From UBA1724 sp016302315 (GTDB lineage: Bacteria; Verrucomicrobiota; Lentisphaeria; Oligosphaerales; Oligosphaeraceae): a DNA stretch of 16,220 nucleotides. Positions 6,981 through 14,376 of the stretch are shown one piece after another. The stretch covers positions 1 to 16,220 of the forward strand of contig JAEDNW010000044.1 in assembly GCA_016302315.1 (NCBI GenBank), read 5' to 3'. The number at the start of each line of letters is the position of its first letter. The first letter of the stretch is position 1. The notes under the pieces are model-generated. The model was not told the DNA's origin, made no database searches, and worked only from the letters and a program-made list of their open reading frames with translations. The translations under genes and the position numbers were made by a program.

Positions 6981-7445
6981 CTACTCCTCCTCTTCCTTGT
7001 CCTGGGGGGTCCCGGCGTATTTCCGGAGGCGCTCCGCCGAGCGCCGCAGTGCCTCGTTCACCCGGGTGACCATGGCCGATTCCCACTCGGGATTCCCCTG
7101 GCAAATCCGGTAGAGGCCAGAAAGGCGCTCCATGCACTCCCAGAGAGGCTGGTTCTGGCCCCGTCTCTCCTCGTTCCGGGAAAGGGGCGTGGAAGACATC
7201 AGGCTGATGGCGCCGTCCAGCTCCCCGGAGAGGAACCGGGACAGTTTCCGGGCATGGGCAGGGCGGCAGCACCCCACGGAGCCATCCTCCCATTTTCGCA
7301 GGGTAGACCAGTTCACCCCCATGGCCTCCCCCAGTTTCTGCACGCTCAGTCCCAGGGCTTTCCGCCGGCTCTTCATTCTCCGCCGCACCCCGGGGGTGAA
7401 GACCCCCTGGAATCCCTGCCGATCATCCCTTTGTTTTCCTTCCAT
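6981..7445 (-). CDS. HTH (XRE-like) DNA-binding protein, first of a paralogous pair
   Basis: The 154-residue product has a probable helix-turn-helix at about residues 32-55 (LGLSVQKLGEAMGVNWSTLRKWEDG), preceded by GVFTPGVRRRMKSRRK and followed by CCRPAHARKLSRFLSGELD. The C-terminal half contains ECMERLSGLY and is otherwise helical and charged, perhaps for dimerisation; it ends in an acidic EEEE tail. The ATG at 7445 is chosen for the AAGGAG site about 7-8 bases upstream. It is divergent from the amino-acid importer genes and is followed after 2 bases by its paralogue. Control of the divergent importer, or autoregulation, is likely from position but not shown by the sequence. I do not recognise a named family beyond the helix-turn-helix. 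Confidence 0.8.
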   Translation of the reverse strand: MEGKQRDDRQGFQGVFTPGVRRRMKSRRKALGLSVQKLGEAMGVNWSTLRKWEDGSVGCCRPAHARKLSRFLSGELDGAISLMSSTPLSRNEERRGQNQPLWECMERLSGLYRICQGNPEWESAMVTRVNEALRRSAERLRKYAGTPQDKEEEE

Positions 7446-7579
7446 GCTGCTTCTCCTTGTCTGGCCTCCAGACGGCAAAGCCTTCAGGACGCCTCGCCTT
7501 TTCCTTTTCCCCGGAACTCCCGGGCAATGCGGATGAATATACCGAGCCAGGGAAAACATGGTCTTTTCGTTTTCGCATA

Positions 7580-7607
7580 AATAAAAAAATGCACATTCCT
7601 ATGACAA
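7580..7607 (-). promoter_or_regulatory. Candidate promoter of the HTH operon
   Basis: On the - strand TTGTCA (7602-7607), a 16-base spacer and TTTATT (7580-7585) form a sigma70-like pair in the only AT-rich part of the region. The -35 box matches 5 of 6 and the -10 box 4 of 6. The leader would be about 130 bases. A TATATT further downstream (7537-7542) is an alternative -10 box. Confidence 0.4.
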
Positions 7608-7671
7608 CTTTTCCACCTTTTGGGGGAGGGATTCCGAGGGGATTTTCCCAAGCCAACGAGAATGCAATCTG

Positions 7672-7680
7672 TGGTATATT
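7672..7680 (+). promoter_or_regulatory. Candidate extended -10 promoter of the ABC importer
   Basis: TGGTATATT has the TGn extension directly before TATATT (5 of 6 to consensus). No good -35 box lies at the right distance, as is common for extended -10 promoters. The transcript would begin near 7687, giving a leader of about 140 bases with a hairpin. Confidence 0.4.
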
Positions 7681-7744
7681 CTAGGTCTCGTTCCGCTTCG
7701 GGGGCAGTGATCCTCTTTCCCCCGTCTCCCCTGCCAGGGCTGTT

Positions 7745-7763
7745 CCGGAGGTCCCCCCTCCGG
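7745..7763 (+). other. Perfect stem-loop in the importer leader
   Basis: CCGGAGG / CCTCCGG with a 5-base loop lies 65 bases before the binding-protein start. No T-run follows. It could stabilise the 5' end or take part in control. Confidence 0.45.
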
Positions 7764-7828
7764 CTCCGGGCCAAGCCCCAACTTTTCCTCCCCATAACCC
7801 CAACCTTCCCAAGGAGATCCACATTCCC

Positions 7829-8680
7829 ATGAGAAACACCCTTCTCCTCTTCGCCGCATTCCTGACCCTCTTCACCCTCGTCTCCTGCGGCAAAAAGACC
7901 CCCACTTCCAAGAATCCGGCGGCCAACCAGGCCCTGTGCTCCTACGAGGAGGCCCTGATCCAGCTGAAGAGCGGGGACTTCACCCTGGTAGTGGGTCTGG
8001 ATGCCTCCTTCCCTCCCTATGGATTCCGGGATGAAGCCACCGGAGAGCTGGTGGGCTTTGACCTGGATCTGGCCAAGGAGGTGGCCGTCCGGCGGGGCTG
8101 GAAGGTCAAGTTCCAGGCCATTGACTGGGATGCCAAGGACGCCGAGTTGAACAGCGGGTCCATCAACTGCATCTGGAACGGCTTCACCATCAACGGACGG
8201 GAAGACTACTACACCTGGAGCGAGCCCTATGTGGACAGCTCCCAGGTCATCCTGGTGCGGAAGGACTCCCCCATCCAGAGCAAGGCGGATCTGGCCGGCG
8301 CCACCGTGGAAGCCCAGGCGGACTCCTCCGGCCTGAAGGCCCTTCAGAGCGAGGAGTGCACGGAGTTGCGCAACTCCCTGAAGACCATTGTGGAGGTGCC
8401 CACCTTCAACCAGGCCTACATGGAACTGCAGGCCGGAGCCTGCGACGCCGTGGTCATCGACTACAGCGTGGCCGTCCGCCTCATGAAGGGCAACGATGTG
8501 GCCCGGATGCTGGACGAGAATCTCACCACGGAGCAGTATGGCGTAGGCTTCAAGCTGGGCAACACTGCCATCCGGGACATGGTGCAGCAGACCCTGGACG
8601 AGATGCACGCCGACGGCAGTTTCACCAAAATCTCCAAGAAGTGGTTTGACGGCGAGGATGTGACCATCCAGAAGAAGTAG
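7829..8680 (+). CDS. Polar amino-acid ABC transporter substrate-binding lipoprotein
   Basis: The product captures an amino acid outside the inner membrane and hands it to the permease encoded next. The N-terminus is a lipoprotein signal with the lipobox LVSC and lipidated Cys20, so it should be membrane-anchored. The rest fits the family 3 solute-binding fold: VVGLDASFPPYGFRDEATGELVGFDLDLAKEVAVRRG is the typical first lobe start, and GAT..AQADSSG and FNQAYMELQAGACDAVVID mark the second lobe. Length is 283 residues, including a linker of about 35 residues after Cys20. AAGGAG at 7811-7816 is 12 bases from the ATG, somewhat far. The order binding protein, permease, ATPase is standard. The exact ligand is not evident. 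Confidence 0.92.
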   Translation: MRNTLLLFAAFLTLFTLVSCGKKTPTSKNPAANQALCSYEEALIQLKSGDFTLVVGLDASFPPYGFRDEATGELVGFDLDLAKEVAVRRGWKVKFQAIDWDAKDAELNSGSINCIWNGFTINGREDYYTWSEPYVDSSQVILVRKDSPIQSKADLAGATVEAQADSSGLKALQSEECTELRNSLKTIVEVPTFNQAYMELQAGACDAVVIDYSVAVRLMKGNDVARMLDENLTTEQYGVGFKLGNTAIRDMVQQTLDEMHADGSFTKISKKWFDGEDVTIQKK

Positions 8681-8713
8681 CCTTCTTCCTCCCCCGTTCT
8701 TTCCGCGTTTCCC

Positions 8714-8747
8714 GGCCCGTCCTCCCCCTTGTTCCGGAGGGCGGGCC
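8714..8747 (+). other. Intercistronic stem-loop between binding-protein and permease genes
   Basis: GGCCCGTCCTCC and GGAGGGCGGGCC form a 12-base stem with one G-U pair and a 10-base loop. C/T-rich sequence without a real T-run follows. In importer operons such hairpins often protect the upstream message or partly end transcription, giving more binding protein than permease; this role is inferred here. Confidence 0.6.
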
Positions 8748-8784
8748 TCCCCTTCCTTCCCCTCCCTCTCTACCCCTGCCGCCA

Positions 8785-9477
8785 GTGCCTGCTTTCCTCA
8801 CCGAACTTCAGGAGGTGTTTTACAACCCCCAAATCCGGTACACCCTGACTCTGCTATGCAAGAGCTTCGGGACCACGGTGGCCATTTTTCTTCTGACCCT
8901 GCTCTATGCCTTGCCTCTGGGGATGCTGATCTGCCTCCTTCGCATGAGCCGGTTCTCCCCCCTGGCCTGGCTGATGCGCATCTACATCTCCGTGATGCGG
9001 GGCACCCCCCTGATGCTCCAGCTCCTGGTGATCTTCTTCGGCCCCTACTTCCTCTTCGGCGTCTCCCTTTCCAACAGCTATCGTTTCCCCGCCGTCATCA
9101 TCGCCTTCTCCCTGAACTACGCCGCCTATTTTGCGGAGATCTACCGGGGAGGCCTGCTTTCCATTCCCCAGGGGCAATATGAGGCGGCCCAGGTTCTGGG
9201 GTATTCCTGGTCGCAGACCATGAACAAGATTATCCTGCCCCAGGTCATCAAGCACACCCTGCCCCCGGTGACCAACGAGGTGATCACCCTCACCAAGGAC
9301 ACCTCCCTGGCCTTCGCCATCGCCTGCGCGGAAATGTTCACCCAGGCCAAGCAGCTGGCCAGCGCCCAGGCCTCCATGACCCCCTATCTGGTGGCCGGAT
9401 TGTTCTACTATGTCTTCAACTTCCTGGTAGCCAGTCTGATGGAATATCTGGAACGCCGCATGAACTACTACCGCTAA
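8785..9477 (+). CDS. Polar amino-acid ABC transporter permease
   Basis: This inner-membrane subunit forms the channel with the ATPase encoded next. It has 230 residues, with hydrophobic segments near 28-53, 60-92, 103-118 and 170-215. The EAA loop, which docks the ATPase, is clear: YEAAQVLGYSWSQTMNKIILP (about 132-152). The MRGTPLMLQL segment is typical of the His/Glu/Gln/Arg permease family. No in-frame ATG precedes residue 47, so the GTG at 8785 is taken; it gives a normal N-terminus before TLTLLCKSFGTT. The leader is C/T-rich without a Shine-Dalgarno sequence. Only one permease gene is present, so the complex probably uses a homodimer. Confidence 0.92.
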   Translation: MPAFLTELQEVFYNPQIRYTLTLLCKSFGTTVAIFLLTLLYALPLGMLICLLRMSRFSPLAWLMRIYISVMRGTPLMLQLLVIFFGPYFLFGVSLSNSYRFPAVIIAFSLNYAAYFAEIYRGGLLSIPQGQYEAAQVLGYSWSQTMNKIILPQVIKHTLPPVTNEVITLTKDTSLAFAIACAEMFTQAKQLASAQASMTPYLVAGLFYYVFNFLVASLMEYLERRMNYYR

Positions 9478-9493
9478 CGAGGAGGGAGAATCT

Positions 9494-10297
9494 ATGGACA
9501 TGGATCAGAACCAGGACAAGGACCAGGACAAGCGCATCGTCTTCCAGGTAGAACATCTCCAGAAGAGTTTCGGCCGGCTTCAGGTGCTGAAGGACATTTC
9601 CCTGACGGTCCGTTCCGGCCAGGTGGTCTCCATCATCGGGCCCTCGGGCAGCGGAAAATCCACCTTCCTCCGGTGCGCCACCCTGCTGGAAACCATGGAT
9701 CACGGTTCCATGCGCTACCTGGACGACACGGTCTGCCGGGAGACCCCCAGGGGCTCCCTGTATGCCCCTCCCCGGATCCTGCGGAAAATCCGCTCCCATT
9801 TCGGACTGGTCTTCCAGAATTTCAATCTCTTCCCCCACTACAACGTGATGAAGAACATCACCGACGCCCCCATCTGCGTCCAGAAGCGGAAGCCCGAGGA
9901 AGTCCTCCAGGAGGCCCAGGTGCTGCTGAAGCGCATGGGGCTGGAGGGGAAGGAGAAGGCCTATCCCTTCGAGCTTTCCGGGGGCCAGCAGCAGCGGGTC
10001 TCCATCGCCCGGGCCCTCATCGGGCAGCCGGACATCCTCTTCTTTGACGAACCCACCAGCGCCCTGGACCCCGAGCTCACCGGGGAAATCCTGAAAGTCA
10101 TCCGGGACCTGGCCGCCCAAATGATGACCATGGTCATCGTCACCCACGAAATCAACTTTGCCCGCATGGTCTCCGACCACGTGGTCTTCATGGCCGATGG
10201 CGTCATCGTGGAGCAAGGCACCCCGGACCAGGTCATCGGCACCCCCAGCAAACCCCGTACCCAAGCGTTCCTGAAGAAACTCCACGACGGACGCTGA
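9494..10297 (+). CDS. Polar amino-acid ABC transporter ATP-binding protein (GlnQ/HisP type)
   Basis: The cytoplasmic subunit hydrolyses ATP to drive uptake. All motifs are intact: Walker A GPSGSGKST (49-57), Q-loop Q108, signature LSGGQ (161-165), Walker B ILFFDE (181-186), D-loop SALD (189-192) and H-loop H218. Length 267 is normal. The ATG at 9494 has GGAGGG 7 bases upstream and lies 16 bases after the permease stop. The first 13 residues (MDMDQNQDKDQDK) come from a near-perfect 12-base tandem repeat and are not part of the fold; ATG 9500 is an alternative start. A slightly long insertion, GSLYAPPRILRK, before the Q-loop is seen in this subfamily. Confidence 0.95.
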   Translation: MDMDQNQDKDQDKRIVFQVEHLQKSFGRLQVLKDISLTVRSGQVVSIIGPSGSGKSTFLRCATLLETMDHGSMRYLDDTVCRETPRGSLYAPPRILRKIRSHFGLVFQNFNLFPHYNVMKNITDAPICVQKRKPEEVLQEAQVLLKRMGLEGKEKAYPFELSGGQQQRVSIARALIGQPDILFFDEPTSALDPELTGEILKVIRDLAAQMMTMVIVTHEINFARMVSDHVVFMADGVIVEQGTPDQVIGTPSKPRTQAFLKKLHDGR

Positions 10298-10329
10298 TTT
10301 CCCACTCCCCCCCCTAAAAATCTTCTGCC

Positions 10330-10965
10330 ATGAAATCCCTTCTCCTTTCCCTGGCCCTCCTCCTCTGCCTCTCCCCCCTGGCGATCTCCCAGGAATCCCC
10401 CCAGGCCCCCACGATCCTTCCCCAGGAGGACGGCACCGTCCTCATCGCCCAGTGCACCATCCGGGAAGCCATGGAGAATGCCCTGCGTCGTCAGCGGGTG
10501 CTCACCCTTCAGCTGCAGGAAGCCGCCAAGGCCCTGGAGGGGATTTCCGAAGAGAAGCGGGAGGCCCAGGTGGCCGAAGTATCCCGCCTCCGGAATGAAT
10601 TGAATGTCCACAACCGCCTGCTGGCTCTGGCCCTGGCCCAGGACGGACAGCCCGAATATCTGCTGGATGCCGAGAAGAACCTGATTTACCAGCGTCTGGG
10701 CACGCCGGAGGAGGCCTTCCTCCGCCTGGTGGCCCGTCAGGGGCTTCTGGAAAAGGCCATCCAGGAGGCGGGAGAGGACAGCGAGAAGCGCACCCGTCTC
10801 GCCACCCAGCTGGGGCTGCTCCAGCGGGTTCTGGCCCAATTCTTCGGCATTGATCCCCAGTACCGCTACTCCTTCAATGCGGAGAACGGGGTTCTCTACC
10901 GTCGTAGCACCCCCCAGGAAGCCCAGGAACTTCAGCAGAAGCTCAAGGAGCGCCTGGGGAAGTAG
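10330..10965 (+). CDS. Secreted coiled-coil protein of unknown function
   Basis: I do not recognise this 211-residue protein. It begins with a clear signal peptide (MKSLLLSLALLLCLSPLAIS), with cleavage probably just after the Ser, and no lipobox Cys. The mature part is rich in Glu, Gln, Leu and Arg, with long helical stretches (about 45-95 and 130-175) of coiled-coil type. Two short related motifs, EYLLDAEKNLIYQRLGTPEEA and YSFNAENGVLYRRSTPQEA, recur about 60 residues apart, suggesting an internal duplication. It lies 32 bases after the ATPase and before a symporter gene, so it may be co-transcribed with transporters. The leader is C/T-rich without a Shine-Dalgarno sequence. An envelope or periplasmic location is likely, and the role is open. 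Confidence 0.75.
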   Translation: MKSLLLSLALLLCLSPLAISQESPQAPTILPQEDGTVLIAQCTIREAMENALRRQRVLTLQLQEAAKALEGISEEKREAQVAEVSRLRNELNVHNRLLALALAQDGQPEYLLDAEKNLIYQRLGTPEEAFLRLVARQGLLEKAIQEAGEDSEKRTRLATQLGLLQRVLAQFFGIDPQYRYSFNAENGVLYRRSTPQEAQELQQKLKERLGK

Positions 10966-10967
10966 TC

Positions 10968-11001
10968 CCCCTTTTCTTTCCCCTCCCCTTTTCTTTCCCC
11001 T
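10968..11001 (+). repeat. 17-base perfect tandem duplication in an intergenic pyrimidine tract
   Basis: CCCCTTTTCTTTCCCCT occurs twice head to tail (10968-10984, 10985-11001) directly after the stop of the coiled-coil gene and just before the symporter start. All its bases are pyrimidines on the coding strand. Confidence 0.9.
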
Positions 11002-11022
11002 CTCCCCAATTTTCCTTTCATC

Positions 11023-12252
11023 ATGACACTTCCCCAGAGCAAAGGATTCAACGGCAAGCAGATGATCATTTGGATGGCAGCCCTGGCCCTCGGCGGCCTT
11101 CTGGGTGCCCTCCACATTTCCTGGATCACCGCCATCTGCAATGCAGTGGCCGAAATCTTCACCCGGCTCTTCAAGCTGCTGGCGGTGCCCACCATCGCTC
11201 TGGCGGTCACCACCACCCTGGCCACCCTGGGCACCCACCGGCAGACCACCAAAATCTTCCTGCGGACCCTGGCCTACACCCTGCTGACCACCTTCGCCTC
11301 CGCCCTGGTGGGCCTCATCCTCTTCCGGCTGATCGCCCCCGGCAACCTGGAAGCCAGCGCCATTGAGGAAGCCGCCTCCAGCGTCTCCCCCCAGACCATG
11401 AGCTACACCGACCACCTCCTTTCCGTGGTGCCCGAAAACTTCCTGGGCTCTCTCCTCAACGGGAATGTGCTGAGCGTCATCTTCCTGGCGGCGGCGGTGG
11501 GTCTCACCCTGGCCATCCGTCGGGAATCCCCCCAGGTCCAGGCCCTCACCCAGGTGATCATGGGGATGCAGGAGGTGCTGTTCACCCTCATCCGGGGGCT
11601 GGTCTGGATTCTTCCGGTGGGCATCGTGGCCTTTGCCAGCCAGTTTGCCGGCCAGTTCGGCACCTGGGTTTCCGGCGCCCTGGGCAAATATGTCCTGGTG
11701 GTGCTGGCGGGGAACCTCATCCAGTTCTTCCTGGTGCTGCCCTGCTTCCTGCTGATCCACAAGCTGAATCCCCTGAAGGTCTTCAGGGCCATGCTGCCCG
11801 CCGTGCTCATGGCCTTCTTCACCAAGAGTTCCGCCGCCACCCTGCCCGTCACCGTGGCCTCGGCGGAGAACAACCTGAAGGCCCGTCCCGAGGTGGCCCG
11901 CTTCATCCTGCCCCTCTGCTGCACCATCAACATGAACGGCTGCGCCGCCTTCATCCTGGTGACCTCCCTCTTCGTCATGCAGAACAGCGGCATCGCCCTC
12001 ACTCTGCCCCTCATGATCCTCTGGGTCTTCATCTCCGTCTTCTCCGCCATCGGCAACGCCGGCGTCCCCATGGGATGCTACTTCCTGACCCTGGCCCTGA
12101 TGGCGAGCGTGGGCGCTCCCCTGGGCGTCATGGGCCTCATCCTCCCCATCTTCTCCGTCATCGACATGGTGGAAACGGGGGAAAACGTCTGGTCCGACTG
12201 CTGCATCTGCGCCATTGTAGACAAGGCAGTGGGCAAGGAAACGGAGGCCTAG
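11023..12252 (+). CDS. Dicarboxylate/amino acid:cation symporter (DAACS, GltP/SstT-like)
   Basis: This inner-membrane carrier couples uptake of an amino acid or dicarboxylate to Na or H. The 409-residue protein has the family layout: about six N-terminal helices, hairpin 1 with the Ser-rich motif KSSAATLPVT (268-277), the unwound helix-7 motif NMNGC (303-307; NMDGT in GltPh), hairpin 2 with GNAGVPMG (344-351), and helix 8 with D381, N388 and D392. By alignment D394, N401 and D405 of GltPh are kept, but the carboxylate-binding Arg397 becomes E384, Asp312 becomes N305 and Thr314 becomes C307. This suggests a substrate other than glutamate, aspartate or C4-dicarboxylates. The leader is C/T-rich, and ATG 11023 gives a normal N-terminus. 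Confidence 0.9.
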   Translation: MTLPQSKGFNGKQMIIWMAALALGGLLGALHISWITAICNAVAEIFTRLFKLLAVPTIALAVTTTLATLGTHRQTTKIFLRTLAYTLLTTFASALVGLILFRLIAPGNLEASAIEEAASSVSPQTMSYTDHLLSVVPENFLGSLLNGNVLSVIFLAAAVGLTLAIRRESPQVQALTQVIMGMQEVLFTLIRGLVWILPVGIVAFASQFAGQFGTWVSGALGKYVLVVLAGNLIQFFLVLPCFLLIHKLNPLKVFRAMLPAVLMAFFTKSSAATLPVTVASAENNLKARPEVARFILPLCCTINMNGCAAFILVTSLFVMQNSGIALTLPLMILWVFISVFSAIGNAGVPMGCYFLTLALMASVGAPLGVMGLILPIFSVIDMVETGENVWSDCCICAIVDKAVGKETEA

Positions 12253-12330
12253 CCTCTCCTCACCCCTCCACCTGAAAACTCGCCAGCATCCCCTCCGTTT
12301 TCTTCCCCCCTCTTCCTTCCCCCCACGACC

Positions 12331-14364
12331 ATGAATAAGCACGCCTTGCGCTTCCGCCAAGTTCATCTGGATTTCCACACCTCCGGACAAATCCCCGGCA
12401 TCGGAGCACGTTTCCAAAAGGAAGAGTGGCAGAAAACCCTGCGGGATGCCCATGTGGACTCCATCACCCTCTTCGCCAAATGCCACCACGGCTGGCACTA
12501 CAACAACACCCAGGTGGGCCATCGCCATCCGGGCCTCTCCTTCGATCTCCTCCGGGCCCAATTCGACGCCTGCAAGGAAATTCAGGTGAATGCCCCCATC
12601 TATCTCTCCGCCGGACTGGATGACGCCATGCTGGCGGAACACCCGGACTGGCTGGCGGTCCACGTGGACCTGAAGACCATGACCCCCGTGGCCCAAAGCA
12701 ACCTGGATCCCGGATTCCACAAAGCCTGCTTCAACTCCCCCTACGTGGAACATCTCTGCCGGGAAATCCAGGAGGTGCTGCGGCAATTCCCCAACTGCGA
12801 CGGCATCTTCCTGGATATCATCCACCAGGCCCCCTGCGCCTGCGAGCACTGCATGAAACGCCTCCGGGAGGAGGGGCTGGATCCCCGCAATCCCGACCAT
12901 CTCCTCCATGTCGCCCAGGAGGGCCTGGAACGCTACTACCGCCTCACCACCGCCGCCGTCAAGGAGATGGATCCCAACATGCCCATCTTCCACAACTCCG
13001 GCCATGTGACCCCCGGCAAGCGCCAGATTCTGGAAGGCTACTTCTCCCACCTGGAGCTGGAATCCCTGCCCACCGGCGGCTGGGGCTACGACCACTTCGC
13101 CCTCTCCGCCAAATACGTCCATAATCTCCCCTTCGACTATCTGGGCATGACCGGAAAGTTCCATACTTCCTGGGGAGAATTCGGCGGCTACAAGCATCCC
13201 AATGCCCTGCGCTACGAGTGCGCCGCCATGCTGGCCTTCGGGGCCAAATGCAGCATCGGCGACCAGCTCCATCCCTGCGGAAAGCTGGATGAATCCACCT
13301 ACCGCCTCATCGGCCGGGCCTACCAGGAGGTGGAGGAGAAGGAACCCTGGTGCAACCACGTCCATAATGTGGCGGAAATGGCCATCCTGACCAAGGCCGC
13401 CGTGGAAGGCAGCGCCGACCGGGAAATCCACGGGGATATCGGAGCGGGACGCGTCCTCCTGGAAGGACACTTCCTCTTCGACATCATCGACATGGAAGCG
13501 GATTTCCACCAATACCGACTCCTGATCCTCCCCGATGACATCGCCATCCCCCAGACCCTCCAGAAACGGCTCCAGGACTACCTGGACCAGGGCGGACATC
13601 TCCTCCTCTCCGGCACCAGCGGACTGGATGACAAGGGACAGCCCCTCTTCTCCATGGGCGCCACCTTCCAGGGAGAAAGCCCCTACAAGGTGGACTATAT
13701 GGTCCCCACCCCGGATCTCCAGGGCGACGATGTGAACTCCCCCATGGTGATGTATTTCCCCAGCCAGCGGCTGCTGCCCACCACGGGAAAGAGCCTGGGG
13801 GAAATCTACGATCCGTACTTCAACCGCACGGACCACGACCACTTCTGCTCCCACCAGCACACCCCCTACCGGCCGGAGCCCAGCGGATTCTCCTCCGGTG
13901 TGGCCACCGGCCAGATCACCTATCTGGCCCATCCCGCCTTCACCATCTACAAGGGCTGGGGATGCGTCCCCTTCGCCCAGTATCTCCGCAAGGTGGTGCG
14001 CCTGGCCCTGGGAACCACCCCGCGCCTGCTGTGCAATCTGCCCTCCATGGGACGGGTGAATGTCATGGACCAGCCCCAGCAGAACCGGACCATCATCCAT
14101 CTGCTCTACGTCAATGTGATCCCCCGGGGCGGTGACAAGACCATCCGGGACGTGGCTCTCTGGGGCAATGGCATCGTCATCGAGGAGCTGATGCCCCTCC
14201 GCAACACCCAGGTCTCCTTCCTCCCCGACAAGCCGGTGAAACGGGTCACCCTGGAACCCCAGGGCACTCCCCTCCCCTTCCAGTGCGATGCCGACGGGCG
14301 CATCTCCTTCACCCTGGAGGAGTTCACCTGCCACCAGATGGTGGTGCTCCACTACGACGCCTAG
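12331..14364 (+). CDS. Putative alpha-L-fucosidase, GH151-type (GHL6 plus trimerisation-like domain)
   Basis: The 677-residue product begins RFRQVHLDFHTSGQIPGIG and continues FAKCHHGWHYNNTQVG, which I recognise as the start of GHL6/GH151-type glycosidases. An N-terminal TIM-barrel-like domain (to about 340) includes GIFLDII with D162, a possible catalytic acid, and the cluster CACEHC. A Rossmann-like domain follows (about 355-590; RLLILPDD near 396 and GGHLLLSG at 421-428), like the beta-galactosidase trimerisation domain. A beta-rich end completes it. Length matches GH151. There is no signal peptide, so it should act in the cytoplasm on imported fucosylated saccharides, releasing L-fucose for the FucI encoded upstream. 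The leader is C/T-rich. Another glycosidase activity is possible, since GHL6 proteins are poorly characterised. Confidence 0.78.
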   Translation: MNKHALRFRQVHLDFHTSGQIPGIGARFQKEEWQKTLRDAHVDSITLFAKCHHGWHYNNTQVGHRHPGLSFDLLRAQFDACKEIQVNAPIYLSAGLDDAMLAEHPDWLAVHVDLKTMTPVAQSNLDPGFHKACFNSPYVEHLCREIQEVLRQFPNCDGIFLDIIHQAPCACEHCMKRLREEGLDPRNPDHLLHVAQEGLERYYRLTTAAVKEMDPNMPIFHNSGHVTPGKRQILEGYFSHLELESLPTGGWGYDHFALSAKYVHNLPFDYLGMTGKFHTSWGEFGGYKHPNALRYECAAMLAFGAKCSIGDQLHPCGKLDESTYRLIGRAYQEVEEKEPWCNHVHNVAEMAILTKAAVEGSADREIHGDIGAGRVLLEGHFLFDIIDMEADFHQYRLLILPDDIAIPQTLQKRLQDYLDQGGHLLLSGTSGLDDKGQPLFSMGATFQGESPYKVDYMVPTPDLQGDDVNSPMVMYFPSQRLLPTTGKSLGEIYDPYFNRTDHDHFCSHQHTPYRPEPSGFSSGVATGQITYLAHPAFTIYKGWGCVPFAQYLRKVVRLALGTTPRLLCNLPSMGRVNVMDQPQQNRTIIHLLYVNVIPRGGDKTIRDVALWGNGIVIEELMPLRNTQVSFLPDKPVKRVTLEPQGTPLPFQCDADGRISFTLEEFTCHQMVVLHYDA

Positions 14365-14376
14365 CCCATCGTCCCC

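Larger units (their letters stand above)
7446..7828. promoter_or_regulatory. Divergent intergenic control region, 383 bases
   Basis: This gap separates the HTH operon (- strand) from the amino-acid importer (+ strand). Its centre (about 7560-7620) is AT-rich, unlike its surroundings. It holds a candidate promoter for each direction, an inverted pair of GGTATATTC (7535-7543 on the - strand, 7673-7681 on the + strand), and a leader hairpin. I see no gene in it. Confidence 0.6.
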
